64,000 nucleotides of DNA from Sclerodactyla briareus (lineage: Eukaryota; Echinodermata; Holothuroidea; Dendrochirotida; Sclerodactylidae), in contig JAODTK010005693.1 of assembly GCA_026419785.1 (NCBI GenBank), forward strand, positions 1 through 64,000. Direction: 5' to 3'. Shown in pieces: positions 24,402-35,855 of the stretch. Within the stretch, counting starts at the first letter, position 1. Each line of letters starts with the position of its first letter. Under the pieces are notes generated by a model. It saw only the letters and a list, made by a program, of their open reading frames with translations, had not been told where the DNA came from and searched no databases. Both the position numbers and the translations under genes were made by a program.

Positions 24402-25385
24402 GTAAGTGAATCGACAATGGCATCAAGAACAATGCTGTGACCTTTGTTGGTAATCTGGATACGTTAATTGACCTGAATGGCATATAATACGGTTTCTATT
24501 AGGCTACGATACGTTTTGAAAGGTAAAATGAGTTAACTATGTAAATTCTGTAAAGGTGATATTGTATTTATCCATCCCCCCCCTCACGGTTTAGAGGGGG
24601 AGGGGTGTACAAGAACGATGTTTTTTTTGTATAGGAACCTATTGTTTTTTTTTTCGAAATCAATATTGAGAATAATGGATACTTTGGCAAATTGTAACCT
24701 TGTAAACCGAATATCGTGGAGCCCTTCTGAATGGGTGAAGCTCGTACTTGATAAATGTGTTCCCCACGATGAGTACAGGAAGCCTATTTAGTTAGTCGTG
24801 TCGAGAGTTTCACCTTAATCACTAAGGGTTGAAATCAGAAATTCTGAGCTCGATGAGTCAGAACAGTTGAATAATACTTCCCAGTCGTTATACACAGGAC
24901 GAAATTGATTTTTGGGTAAAAACGCGGGTTTGGTTTTTTTGGGAGGAGTACCAACCCTCTTTTTCTAACTGGACTTTTTAAATTAAAATAGCAACATAAA
25001 CGCTTTGATTTCTCGTTCTGCACCTTACTAGACATGCTTCCTAATAGGAGTGGAAGAGTAATACTTTCCTACCGAGAGTAAGTTTCCGTTGAAACATTGC
25101 GAAGTTCTTTGGAAAATACACGTTTTGGTAAATTGGAACTTGTAACACATCAACAACTCAACAAAACATGGATGGATGAGGCTATAGCACCTCCTCTATA
25201 TGTGAGTTTATTCTATTTATTTTCGCCAGGCATCTCCAATCCGAAAATTAATGTGAACACAAATTTCAGGTAGCCCATTCGGGTCATGAGATTTTTTATC
25301 AGGTCATATCGTCGAGAACATATGTCATCTGTGGAATAGTTAAGACATTAATAAGTCTGTTTGGTCCCACCGATTGCTCTTACAG

Positions 25386-25572
25386 CTTTACCATGTGAAA
25401 ATGCACCACCGGCCGGAGATATGTATTCGGGATCCTGATGCAGAAGTCCTCCGCCTAAATGGAACAGAGGTTGATTTTTCACTGCCCAGTGGTACTTGTT
25501 CAACGGGAGGATTCCGCTGTCGTGCCTGTAAACGGAAACTTGACCTTGTTGAGATTGAACCGCCCTGTTGGC
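25386..25572 (+). CDS. Sushi/CCP domain exon A15
   Basis: Last exon of segment C2. Acceptor CTCTTACAG, donor GTAAGTGAATCG, 187 nt, TGTGAAAA subtype. The CII region CACTGCCCAGTGG and CIV CCCTGTTGG are intact; CIII reads GCTGTCGTGCC with a one-base insertion. Satellite block A3 begins about 225 bp downstream, the same spacing as after the exon at 7,098. Confidence 0.8.
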
Positions 25573-25797
25573 GTAAGTGAATCGACAATTGCTATCAAGA
25601 CATGTGGCGAACATTTGTTTTGTAATCCTGGATACGTTTATTAAAACTGGATGCATATACTTACGTTCTATTAGAGGGCTAGCTCAGCGTTTTGGAAGTT
25701 CAAATGACGTAAATATATAAAATCCTGTAAAGGTGATCAGTTATGTATCCCCCTCACGGATGAGAGGGGGGGGAGAGGTGTACAAGAACCGTGTTTT

Positions 25798-27984
25798 TGA
25801 TTCCTTGAACGAGTCGGAGAATCTATCTATTCAGTCATTGCCAAGTGTGTGTATGTATGGATGTGTGTTGTGTGTATGTGGTGTGAACGCCTGGGCTTTG
25901 AGGCACAATATCTTGACTCACCTGGAATTGATGAGCTCATATTGGGTATATGTGTTCCCCATGTGATTCCCTGAACCCTATTGTTTTGGGGTCAGGTCAA
26001 GAGGTCATCTGAGGGGCCACCATAGGTCCAAAGTCTGAAACCTTGGTGAACACGATAAGTCACAGAAGGTTGGTCTGATCGGGTTCAAATTTTGGGTGTT
26101 AGCTTTCCTTATGGACGTATAGGAACTGGCCATTGTTTTTTGGTATAGGTCGGGGGTGAATTTTGGTCCAAAATAAAAATGTGAAAGTCATATTTGGGTG
26201 GCCAATTTTGGCTCTTGAACACGATAAACACAACTCGACGACCCCACCTGGATGTGATGAAAGCCCATACTTGTGGTATTGTAATTCCCCATAATGAAGT
26301 ACATGGACCCTATTGTTTTTGGGTGCAAGTCAGAGGTCAATCTGAGGTCACCAGAAGTCAAAGTCCCTGAAAACCTTGTAACAACGATAAGCCCAGAATG
26401 GTGGGTCTTATCGGGTTCCAAATTTGGTGTGTAGCTTTCTTATGGGGAGTACGGAACCCGTCTTGGTTTTTTGGTATAGTTCGGAGTGAATTTTGGTCAA
26501 AACTAGGAAATGTGTGAAAGTCAACATTTTGGCCAATGTTGGCTTGTGCATGATAACCCTCGATACCCCCCCTGGATGGATGAGCCTCATACTTGTATGT
26601 GTGCTCCCATATGAAGTCCATGGATCCTCCTATTGTTTTGGGGTCAGGTCAGAGGTCATTTGAGGTCACCAGCAGGTCAAGTCTCAAACCCTTGTGAACC
26701 TGAGAAGTCTCAGAAATGGTTGTCTGATCGGTTCAAATTCGATTTTTATCTTTCTTTCTTATTGGTAGTACAGGAACCCTATTGTTTCTGGTATAGGTCC
26801 GGGGTGAATTTTGGTCAAAAAAATGAAAATTGGAAAAGTCAAAATTTGTCCAATTTTGGATCGTGAACACGATACTCGACCCGCCACCTGGATGATTGAA
26901 GCTCATACTTGGTATGTTGTGTTCCCCAATGAGTACTGAACCCTATTGTTTTTTGGGGGTCGGATCAAGAGGTCCTCTGAGGTCACCAGAGGTCAAAGTC
27001 TGAACGCCTGTAACACGATAAGTCCAGAATGGTTGGTCTGATCAGGTTTCAAATTTGGTGTGTCGCTTACTTATTGGGAGTACAGGTACCCCATTGTTTT
27101 GGTAACAGGTCGGAGTGAATTTTGGTCCTGAAATAGAGAAAATTTGTGATAAGTCAATAATTTTGGTCAGTTTGGCTCGTGAACACGATAACTCAACCCC
27201 ACCTAATTGGCTGAAAGCTCATACCTGGTATGTGTTTTATTCCCATAATGAGTACATGGACCCTATTGTGTTGGGGCAAGCAGAGGGTCCTCTGAGGTCA
27301 CCATATGTCAAAGTCTGAAAACCTTGTTACACGATAAGTCAGAATGTTTGGTTTGATCGGGTCCATTTGGTGTGTAGCTTTCTTATGGGGCGTACAGGAA
27401 CCCTATTGTTTTTGGTATAGTTCGGAGTGAAGTTTTGGTCCAAAATTGGAAAATTTATGAAAAGTCACATTTTGGCCAATTTGGCTTGTGAACAGTAACT
27501 CGACCCACCTGGATGGATGAAGCTCATACTTGGTATGTGTGTCTCCTCCCCCATGAAGAATACATGATCCTATTGTTTTTGTGTCATCAGAGGTCATCGA
27601 GGTCACAAGAGTCAAAGTCTGAAAAACCTGTGAACATGATAAGTCCAGAATGGTTGGTCTGATCGGTGTCAAATTCGGTGTGTAGCTTCCTGATGGTGAG
27701 TACATGAACCCTATTTTTTTTGGAATGGGTCGGGGGTGAATTTTGGTCAAAATAGGAAAGTTGTGAAAAAAGTCAATATTGTGCCAATTTTTGCTTGTGA
27801 ACACGATACTTGACCCCACCTGGATGGATGAAGTCCTACTTGGTAACGGTGTGTTCCCTCATGATGATACATGAACTCCTATGTATTGGGTCAGTTCTAG
27901 ATCATAACCGCGGTCATAAGCTGTACAATCTCCCACTTTTCCTGTGTCTGGCCTATAAGGTTGTCAGGAAAGTCAATGGAATCA
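25798..27984 (+). repeat. Satellite block A3, about 6 units of 310 bp, with terminal inverted repeats
   Basis: Starts TGATTCCTTGA (25,798) and ends near GTCAATGGAATCA (27,972-27,984), the same inverted ends as block A2 with one extra base. About six 310-bp units (landmark near 26061, 26392, 26707, 27017, 27342 and 27640) follow a TG-rich leader at 25,845-25,885. Inserted at the same intron position as blocks A1 and A2. Confidence 0.88.
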
Positions 27985-28761
27985 CTACGCCTTTTGCTTT
28001 CTGGTTATGTAAATGAACGCTACTGTTTTTTCGAGAATCGAACTATTGAGAGTAATGGATACTTTGGCAAAAAAAAAATGTACCCCAATTGTAAACACGA
28101 TACTGGAAAGCCCTCTGAATGGTAAAGCTCGTACTTTGATAACTGTGTTCCCTCATGAGTGACCAGGAGCCATTTAGTCGTGTCGAAATTCATCCTTTAT
28201 CACCAAGGGTTGAATCAGAAATCCTGTGAGCTCGGATTAGTCAGAACAAGTTTAATATAGCTTCCCGATCGTTAGTACAGGAGCCCAGATTGATTTTTGG
28301 GTACACGGGGTTTTTTTTGAGGAGGAACCAACCCGTATTTCTAACTGGACTTTTTAAAATAGCAATAACGCTTTGGATTCCTTGTTTTTTGGCACCTTAT
28401 TAGAATTGCATCCTAATAAGGAGTGAAAGATTCTAGTTTTATTAGGACCCGAGGGTAATTTTCGTTGGAACAATTGCGAAGTTAGTGGAAAATACACGTT
28501 TTGGATAATTTGAACTTGTAAACACATCAAGACTCAACAAAACCCGGATGCCTGAGCTGGCACCTTCCCCTACGTGAGTTTATTCTATTCCTTTGCCGCC
28601 AGGAAACTCCAATCTGAAATTATGTTAACACACAGTTATGGGCCTAGTCTGGTCGTGAGGTATGTTTTTTTTATATCAGCTCGTATCAATCGAGAACAAT
28701 GTCATCTGTTGTATCGTTAGACCTTAATAGGCGTTGGTTGGTCTCTGAATCGCTCTTACAG

Positions 28762-28947
28762 CGCTACCATGTGGAAATGCACCACCGGCAGGTGATATGG
28801 TTAAATCGGGATCCAGATGCAGATTCATACGAAAATTGACAGAGGTGAATTTTTCATGCCCCAAGTGCGGATACTTGTTCAACGGCAGTGATTCCGCTGT
28901 CTGCCTATACGGAAACTGGACCTTTCAGATAGAACCGGCCTGTTGGC
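28762..28947 (+). CDS. Sushi/CCP domain exon A16
   Basis: Acceptor GCTCTTACAG; the donor is GTAAGGAAGCG rather than GTAAGTGAATCG. 186 nt, TGTGGA subtype. From 28,797 the sequence reads open for a long way; the CII region is TGCCCCAAGTGCGGATAC, the GNWTF segment and CIV (CCTGTTGG) are intact. Confidence 0.8.
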
Positions 28948-29909
28948 GTAAGGAAGCGACCAATGGCTATCAAGAAAGTGGAACAGTTGTTTTGGTATCA
29001 TCTGGATGACGTTATATGAACTGGATGCATATAATACGTTCTATTAGGCTAAGTTTTGGAAAGTTAAAATGACGGTAACATATGTAAATTCCTGTAAAGG
29101 TGATATCGGTATGGATCCCCCTCAAGGGTGCGAGGAGGGATGGGGTTGTACAAGAACCGAGGTTTTATGTATAGGAGAAGTCAATGTTTTTTCGAGAATT
29201 TTATAAAACAGTGAGAGTAATGGATACTTTGGCAATTGTACCTGGTAAACACGATAACTGGAGCCTTCGAATGATAAAGCTCGTACTTGATGAATGCTTG
29301 TTACCCAACGATGAGTACAGGAAGCATATTTAGTCGTGTCGGAGTTCATCCTTAATCACAAAGGGTTGAAATCAGAAACTCTTGTGAGCTCGATGAGTCA
29401 GAACAATTGATATAGCTTCCCAACGTTAGTACAGGAGCCAAACTGATTTTTTGGGTAAACGGGTTTGTTTTTGAGGAGAACCAACCCGTATTCTAACTGG
29501 ACTTTTTTAAATAGCAAATTGCGCTTGAGTTCTCGTTTGTTAACATCTAGGCATGATTCTAATAAGAGTGGAAGAGTAATAAGTTTCAATAGGACACGAG
29601 AGTAAATTCGTTGAACAATTGCGAAGTTCGCTGGAAAATACACGTTTTGGAATAAATCTTGAGAATTGTAAAACACGTTGATCAACAACTCAACAAGCAT
29701 GAGATGGATGAGGTGCACCTCTCTATAGGAGTTAGGGTCTTTCTTTCTCGCAGGCATCTCCAATCTGAAATTAGGGGACCACAAGTTCAGGTAGCCTCAG
29801 TCTGTGTCGTGAGGATTTTTGTTATGCAGGTCATATCATAGCGAACTTATGGCATTTGTGGTATAGTTAAGACATTAATAAGTTTGTGGTCTCCGATTGC
29901 TTCTTACAG

Positions 29910-30085
29910 CCTACCAGTGAAAATGCACCACGACCGGAGATTATGGTAATTCGGGATCCGGCAGAGATTCCTACGCAAATGGAACAGAGGTGAAATTTTC
30001 CTGCCCAGTGGGATACTTGCTCAACGGGAGTGATCGTTGTCTGCCTGTACGGAACTGGACCTGTGAGATTGACGGGCCTGTTGGC
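29910..30085 (+). CDS. Sushi/CCP domain exon A17
   Basis: Acceptor TTCTTACAG. At the 3' border GTAAGT is reduced to GAAGT, a one-base loss that removes the donor if real. From 29,990 the reading KFSCPVGYLLNGSD is open, giving CII and a sequon. CIV is GGCCTGTTGG. TGTGAAAA subtype. Confidence 0.78.
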
Positions 30086-31069
30086 GAAGTGAAATCGGAC
30101 AATGGCTTCCCGACATGGGTGGACATTTGGTTGGTAATATGGATGACGTATATAAAAACTGGAGATGGATATAATAAGTTTTCTATTAGGCTAAGTTTTG
30201 GAAAACTTTCAAATGACCGTTAAAGATGTTAACTTTCTGTAAAGGTGATATGGATGGATCCCCTCACGGGTGTGAGAGGGGGGAGGGTGTGTACAACGAA
30301 ACCGATTGTTTTTATGTTATAGGAGCGGTCATGTTTTTCGTTGAATCAACATTGAGAGTATGGAGACTTTGGCAATTGTACCGTAAACACGAAAAAACTG
30401 GAGCCCTTCTGATGGTTAAAGCTCGTTACTTGATAAATGTGTTCCCCACGATGATACAGGAATGCCTATTAGTCGTGCGTTGGCGGAGTTCATCTTAATT
30501 ACCAAGGGTGATCAGAAATTCTGAGCTCGATGAGTCAGAACAAGTTGAATATAGCTTCCCAATAGTTAGTAAGGAGCCAAGTGATTTTTGGATATAATAA
30601 AAGGGCGGTTTGTTTTTGAGGAGTTACCAACCCCGGGATTCTAACTGGACTTTTTAAAAATAGCCAAATAACGCTTTGAGTGCTCGTTCTGCACATTACT
30701 AGACCACAGCTTCTGATAGGAGTGAAGAGTAAGTAATTAAGTTCAATTTAAGACACGAGAAGTGAATTCGTGTGAAACAATGCGGTTTGTGGAAATACAC
30801 GTTTTGGTAAATTGAATTGAAACACATCAACAACTAAACAAGCATGGATGGATGAGGCTGGCGCCTCCTCTATAGTGAAGTTGTGTATTTCTTTGTCGCC
30901 AAGGCATCTTCAATCAGGGAAATAATGTGAACACAAAGGTCAGATAGCCTAGTCTGGTCGTGCGGATTTTTTTTTTTTATGCAGGTCATATCATCGAAGA
31001 GAATATGTCATTGGGGTGGTATAGTTAAGAACATTAATGAGTCGGTTGGTCTCCGGATTGCTTTTCCAG

Positions 31070-31257
31070 CTCTACCATGTAAATGCCCCACCCGGACAGG
31101 ATATATGGTTAATTCGGGATCCGGGATGCAGATTCCTACGAAACTGGAACAGAGGTGGAATTTACTCTGGCCAGTGGGATACGTGTTTCAACGGGAGTGA
31201 TTCGCTGTCTGCCTCTACGGGAAAACGGACCTTTGAGATTGAAACCGGCCTGTTGGC
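31070..31257 (+). CDS. Sushi/CCP domain exon A18
   Basis: Acceptor CTTTTCCAG, donor GTAAGTGATTCG, 188 nt. CI reads CCATGTAAATGCC (GAA lost), CII reads CTCTGGCC (TGC damaged), CIII and CIV (GTCTGCC, CCTGTTGG) are intact. Confidence 0.77.
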
Positions 31258-32222
31258 GTAAGTGATTCGACAATGGCTATCTAAGGACATGGTGTGAACA
31301 TTGTTTTGGTAAGCTGGATGACGTTATTAACTGGCTGGATAACACTACATTTCTATTAGGCTACGTTTGGAAAGTGAAATGAACGCCCGGAAATATATTA
31401 AATTCCTGTGAAGGTGAACGGTAGTAGCCCCTCAGGGGTGAGCGGGGAGAGGGGTGTACAAGAACCGATTGTTTTTATGTATAGGAAAGGTATTGTTTTT
31501 TCGAGAATCTAAAATTGAGGAGTAATGGATTACTTTGGCAAAATGTACCTTGTAAACACGATAATGGAGCACTTTGAAGGGATAAAGCTAGTACTTGATA
31601 AATGCTGTTCCCCACGATGAGTACAGGAAGCCATGGTCGTGTCGGAGTTCAGATATAGATCAACAAGAGTGAAATCAGAAATTCTGAGCTCGATGAGTCA
31701 GAAAACGTTGAATATAGCTCTAATCGTCATTCAGGAGACCAAATTGATTTGGGGTAAACGGGGTTTGTTTTGAGGGGTACCAACCCGTATTTCTAATGGA
31801 CTTTTTAAAATGGCAAATTACGCTTTGAGTCTATTGTTCTGCACCTTACTAGACATGCTCCCTTATAAGGGTGGAAGCGTATAAGTTTCAATAGGACACG
31901 AGGAGTAAATTCGTTGGGAACAATGGCGAAGTTAGCGGAAATACACCGGTTGGTCGTTTGGTAAAATTGAACTTGTAAACACGATAAAACTCACCACAAG
32001 CCTGGATGGATGAGGTGGCACGTCCTCTATAGTGAGTTATTCTATTTCCCTCGGTCGCAAGGCAACTCCAATTAGAAATTATTGTGAACACAAAAGTTCA
32101 GGTTAGCCAGTCCGGTCGTGAGGATTTTTTTTATAACAGCGCATATCATCAGAACATGATGTAAGCTGTGGTACAGTTAAGACATTAATAAGTCTGGGTG
32201 GTCTTCCGGATTGCTCGTACAG

Positions 32223-32405
32223 ATCTACCATGTGAGAATGCACCACCGGCAGGAGGATGGTATTCGGGTACGGATGCAGGTTCTTACGAAATGGAAACGG
32301 AAGTGAAATTTATCCTGCCCTGAAGGATACTCGTTCAACGGGGAGTAATTCCGCTGTCTGATCTACGGAAAACTGGGACTTGGGAGACTGAACCGGCCTG
32401 TTGGC
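32223..32405 (+). CDS. Sushi/CCP domain exon A19 (last type-A exon)
   Basis: Acceptor GCTCGTACAG, donor GTAAGTGAATCG, exactly 183 nt, although compensating indels occur inside. CI (CCATGTGAGAATGC), CII (TATCCTGCCC) and CIV (CCTGTTGG) are present; CIII reads GTCTGATC where TGC is expected. Confidence 0.8.
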
Positions 32406-33506
32406 GTAAGTGAATCGACAATGGCCATCAATACCATGTGTGAACATTTGTTTTGGTAATATGAATGACGTTATATAAACCTGGATGGCATAGAATGTTT
32501 CTATTAGGCTACGTTTCGGAAAGTTAAAATGACGTAAATAGATAAATTCTTGTAAGGTGATATGGTATGTATCCCCCTCACGGATGAGAGGGGGGACGGG
32601 TGTACAAGAACGATTGTTTTCCTGATAATGGTTACTTGGACAAATTGTGACCTTGTAACACCATAAACTGGAGCCCTCCTGAATGGATAAAGCTCGTAGT
32701 TGATAAATGGTTCCCATGATGAGACAGGAAACCTATTAGTCGGGTCGGAGTTCATCGTGAATCACCAAGGGTTGAATCAGAAATTCTTGAAGCTCGATGA
32801 GTCAGACAGTTTGAATATAGCTCCTTAATCGTTAGTACAGGAGCCAAAATGATTTTGGGGTAAACGGGGTTTGTTGGAGTATCAACCGTATTCTAACGGA
32901 CTTTTTAGAATAGCAAATTACGCGTTGATTTCCATGTTCTGATCCTTATAGACTGCCTCCAATAAGGAGTGAAAGAGTAATAAGTTCATAGTAAACGAAG
33001 AGTAAAATTCGTTGGAACAATTGCGAAGTTCGTAGAAAATACACGTTTCGGTAAATTGGAACTGTAAACACACACACCTTTAACAACAGGATGATGAGGC
33101 TGGCACCTCGTATTGTGAGTATTTTATTCCTTTGTCGCCAGGTAACTCCAATCTGAAATTATGTGAAAACAAGGTTCCGGTCTACACTCTTCAGTACGTT
33201 CGTTGATCCCACAATGACACCACCTAACCTTAAGTCAACTGCCAGTAGTTTTAGAAGGTACAGTGAATCACTTGCTAGAATGCTCCCACGCCACGCATAC
33301 GTCAAATGCCTCAAAGGTCAAGGTTATCATAATCGCAACTTCAAGGTTTGGGCGATGGTCTGCAGTCGGATACACACTTAGAACAATGTTTTGTTGACCT
33401 CACAATGAAACCAAATAACTTTTTTGCCCAGTTATGGCTAAGTATAACTTCCAGAGGTTACAGCCAAATCATTAAAGCACACTTACACAATTCCTTGCTT
33501 TCAAAG

Positions 33507-33565
33507 CCGATCGTGTGGAAACAACGGAGACGGATAATGACATGCGTAATTGAAAATGTCTCATA
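33507..33565 (+). pseudogene. Truncated type-B CCP exon
   Basis: TTGCTTTCAAAG acceptor followed by CCGATCGTGTGGAAACAACGG, the start of a type-B exon. Homology stops after about 55 bases, so CII-CIV are missing. Confidence 0.55.
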
Positions 33566-33769
33566 ATGTAAAGTATATCATTATTCAAAGCTTCGGAGGT
33601 TAGGGCAATGGAAATGCCGTCGGATCACATCTTCAAAACGTCTTGTTGAACTTACAATAGAACAAAACTAACCGCTCAAAGTCTACTGCTAGTATATTTC
33701 CGGAGGTACAGCTAATCATGAGAGAATGCTTCCAACACACATCCATCATCCTTCCTTTGTTTTCAACAG

Positions 33770-33955
33770 CCCGTTCTTGTGAACAGCTGCAGACGGATGA
33801 TATCATGCTGGTAATTTACACCCAATCATCACGAAATACATTACCATTGACACCTTTCGTATTCCTGTCCTGGAAATTATACGCTCCGTCGAAACTCAGC
33901 GCAAAATGCTACGCCAGCAATGGACCATCACTCACTGCAGCACCAAGATGTAACC
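33770..33955 (+). CDS. Type-B sushi/CCP exon B2
   Basis: Acceptor TTGTTTTCAACAG, donor GTAAATTGG, 186 nt, both borders in phase 1 like the type-A exons. One frame starts RSCEQLQTDDIMLVI (CI) and ends KCYASNGPSLTAAPRC (CIII and CIV). CII is visible one base out of frame (SYSCPGNYT). This is a CCP module with a different sequence from the type-A family. Compensating one-base shifts in the middle suggest read errors rather than decay. Confidence 0.65.
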
Positions 33956-34497
33956 GTAAATTGGTTTGATATTCGAGCGCGAACAACACTAAGACTGTTT
34001 TGGTTGTGTTCAGTAAAATACCATAGAGCAGAATGAACGAAAAATGATTATGTTGTGGAAATTTGATTTTTTCTGCGGAGATCCGCAACAACGAAATATC
34101 AAGCATATCAGATTCATTTGTCTCAACCTGTTCAAAGTTATTCGAAATAACTTGGCTGCCGTTGATGCGACTTGTGTGTACTGCGTAAATGTGTCTCCAA
34201 TTATTTTCGAAACTGTGAGATGACCGTTAATAGGGGTAATTGCAAGAACGTCAACCAAGAAACAATTATAGCTGTGGGAAAATTCCTTACAACACTAAGG
34301 TGAATCATATATCGGAAATTAGGGTTTAGTCAATGGGAGGTCGTCGGTATACATGCTCCAGAAAGAGTGGTTCGAATCTAATAAAACAAATAATCTGCTT
34401 TAAGTTCACTACTAGTATATTTTAGGAGTAACGGGTTAAAACATCAGAGAATGCTTCCAAGCACACATACATCATCCATTGCTTCACTCATTCACAG

Positions 34498-34677
34498 CCG
34501 ATCCTTGTGAACCACGGAGACGATTATGTCATGCTGGTAATTTTTACCCCCAATCAACCGGAATACACTTATCAGTGACACCGTTTCGTATTCTTGTCGG
34601 CATTATACACTTGTTGGAGACCTCGCTGCAAGATCTCGCAAGACAGGGAACATCACTAGCAAGCACAATCTGTGAAC
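34498..34677 (+). CDS. Type-B sushi/CCP exon B3
   Basis: Acceptor ATTCACAG, donor GTAAGGG, 180 nt. Reads CCTTGTGAACCACGGAGAC at CI and TCGTATTCTTGTCGGCATTATACA around CII in shifted frames, then GAACATCACT (sequon NIT) and CTGTGAAC at CIV. CIII is altered (AGATCTCGC). Probably still a module but indel-ridden. Confidence 0.55.
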
Positions 34678-35187
34678 GTAAGGGATTTGTTACTATGAAT
34701 GAGATCTATTGTTGTGTTCAGTATAATCTATGAAGATCAACGAAATTATTATGCTGTGGAAGTATATAGTAATTCTTCGAGCCCCCGCCAAAATCGAAAT
34801 CCTTGGTTTATCCTGTTCGAATTCGATAGAAACTAATTCGGCTGTCGGCTTTGCGACATATGCTATGTACTGCCAGGGAATGTACCACCCGGACATCTTT
34901 TGCGGAAATGGACGGTAATAGCAATGGCTGCAAAAGGGCCAGCCAAGATCCTTATCGTTTCTGAAAAATTCTCCCACAAAGTCGAGGTTATATCAATTAA
35001 TTTAGCATTGGAGGTTGGGCCATTGGAATGCCGTCGGATTACACTCTTCAAAAGGTCTTGTTGAACCTCCAATAGAACCAACTAACCGACTCAAGTATAC
35101 TGCTAGTATATTTCAAGAGGTGCAGTAAATCATGAGAGAATGCTTTCAAGCACACATACATCTTTGTTTCATGTCTTGGTTTCACAC

Positions 35188-35361
35188 AACTCTGTAACAA
35201 CTGGAGACGATTGATGCCGTGCTAGTAATTACCCCCAATCAAACGGGATACAATAGCAGTGACACTGTTTCGTATTCTTGTCCGGTAAATTATACACTGG
35301 GCGGAGACTCAGCTGCAAGAAGCTAACGTAGGACAATGGAATATCACTGCAGTTGTGGTCC
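35188..35361 (+). pseudogene. Type-B CCP exon B4, acceptor degraded
   Basis: The clearest CII core (SDTVSYSCP, then NYTL.GDSA) is in this copy, with sequons NQT, NSS and NYT. The acceptor AG is replaced by ACAAC (GTTTCACACAAC) and the CI codon is preceded by damage. The donor is GTAGAATC. It probably cannot be spliced in unless the acceptor defect is a sequence error. Confidence 0.5.
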
Positions 35362-35675
35362 GTAGAATCTCCAATTGCAGAAATAAACGAATATATCAGC
35401 TGTGGAAATTTATATTATTCGAAGATCCATCACATTCGACATATAAACCATATAGAATTACTTAGCTCAACCTGTTCAAAGTCGACGGTAACTATCTTAA
35501 CTGCGTTCGTTCGACATATGCTGTGCACTACCAGGGTCTGATCTCCAACATATTCCCGCGAAATGTGTGCTGAAAACCAAGTAACGTTCTTCAGGTTTAC
35601 TGTATGTTTCAAAAGGTACAGAAAACATGGGAGAATAGTTTAAAACACACATACATCCTTTCTTGGTTTTCACCC

Positions 35676-35855
35676 AATCCCTTGGATCAACTGGAAACCC
35701 CGAACATGCTGATACTGGTAATTAGCCCCCAATCAAAACGGAAGACAATAGTATGACCGCGTGTCATACTCGTGTCCGAAATTATACACTGTTTCGGGAA
35801 CTCAACTGCAGGATGTTACGCCGGACAATGGACATAACTGCTGCACCATGTTGTG
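35676..35855 (+). pseudogene. Type-B CCP exon B5, decayed
   Basis: Aligned by position to B2-B4. The acceptor AG is gone (GGTTTTCACCCAATCCC), the CI codon reads TGG, and the donor GTAA is replaced by GAAAATCCC. CII is reduced to ATACTCGTGTCCG. This is the most eroded unit, at the 3' edge of the array. Confidence 0.5.

Larger units (their letters stand above)
10330..25797 (+). repeat. CCP-exon repeat array, segment C2 (13 units)
   Basis: Thirteen consecutive units with CCP exons spaced 1.15-1.3 kb apart (first bases at 11110, 12320, 13478, 14622, 15742, 17048, 18235, 19422, 20571, 21747, 22971, 24215 and 25386). Exons and introns are both strongly conserved between units, so the unit duplicated as a block. 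Most differences are scattered one-base indels. A few recurrent substitutions and two or three intron flavours (TTTATGCAGGTCATATC or ATAAAGCTCGTATCATC) define subtypes. Confidence 0.9.
27985..33180 (+). repeat. CCP-exon repeat array, segment C3 (four units)
   Basis: Four units with exons starting at 28762, 29910, 31070 and 32223. Homology to the unit ends abruptly near 33,180, within CCAGGTAACTCCAATCTGAAATTATGTGAAAACAAGG-type intron sequence. A different repeat family follows, so this is the downstream edge of the type-A CCP array. Confidence 0.88.

Noticed and set aside
1-33180. CRISPR array
   Set aside because: Repeats are 310 bp and 1.17 kb long with no short repeat/unique spacer alternation, and the DNA is eukaryotic.
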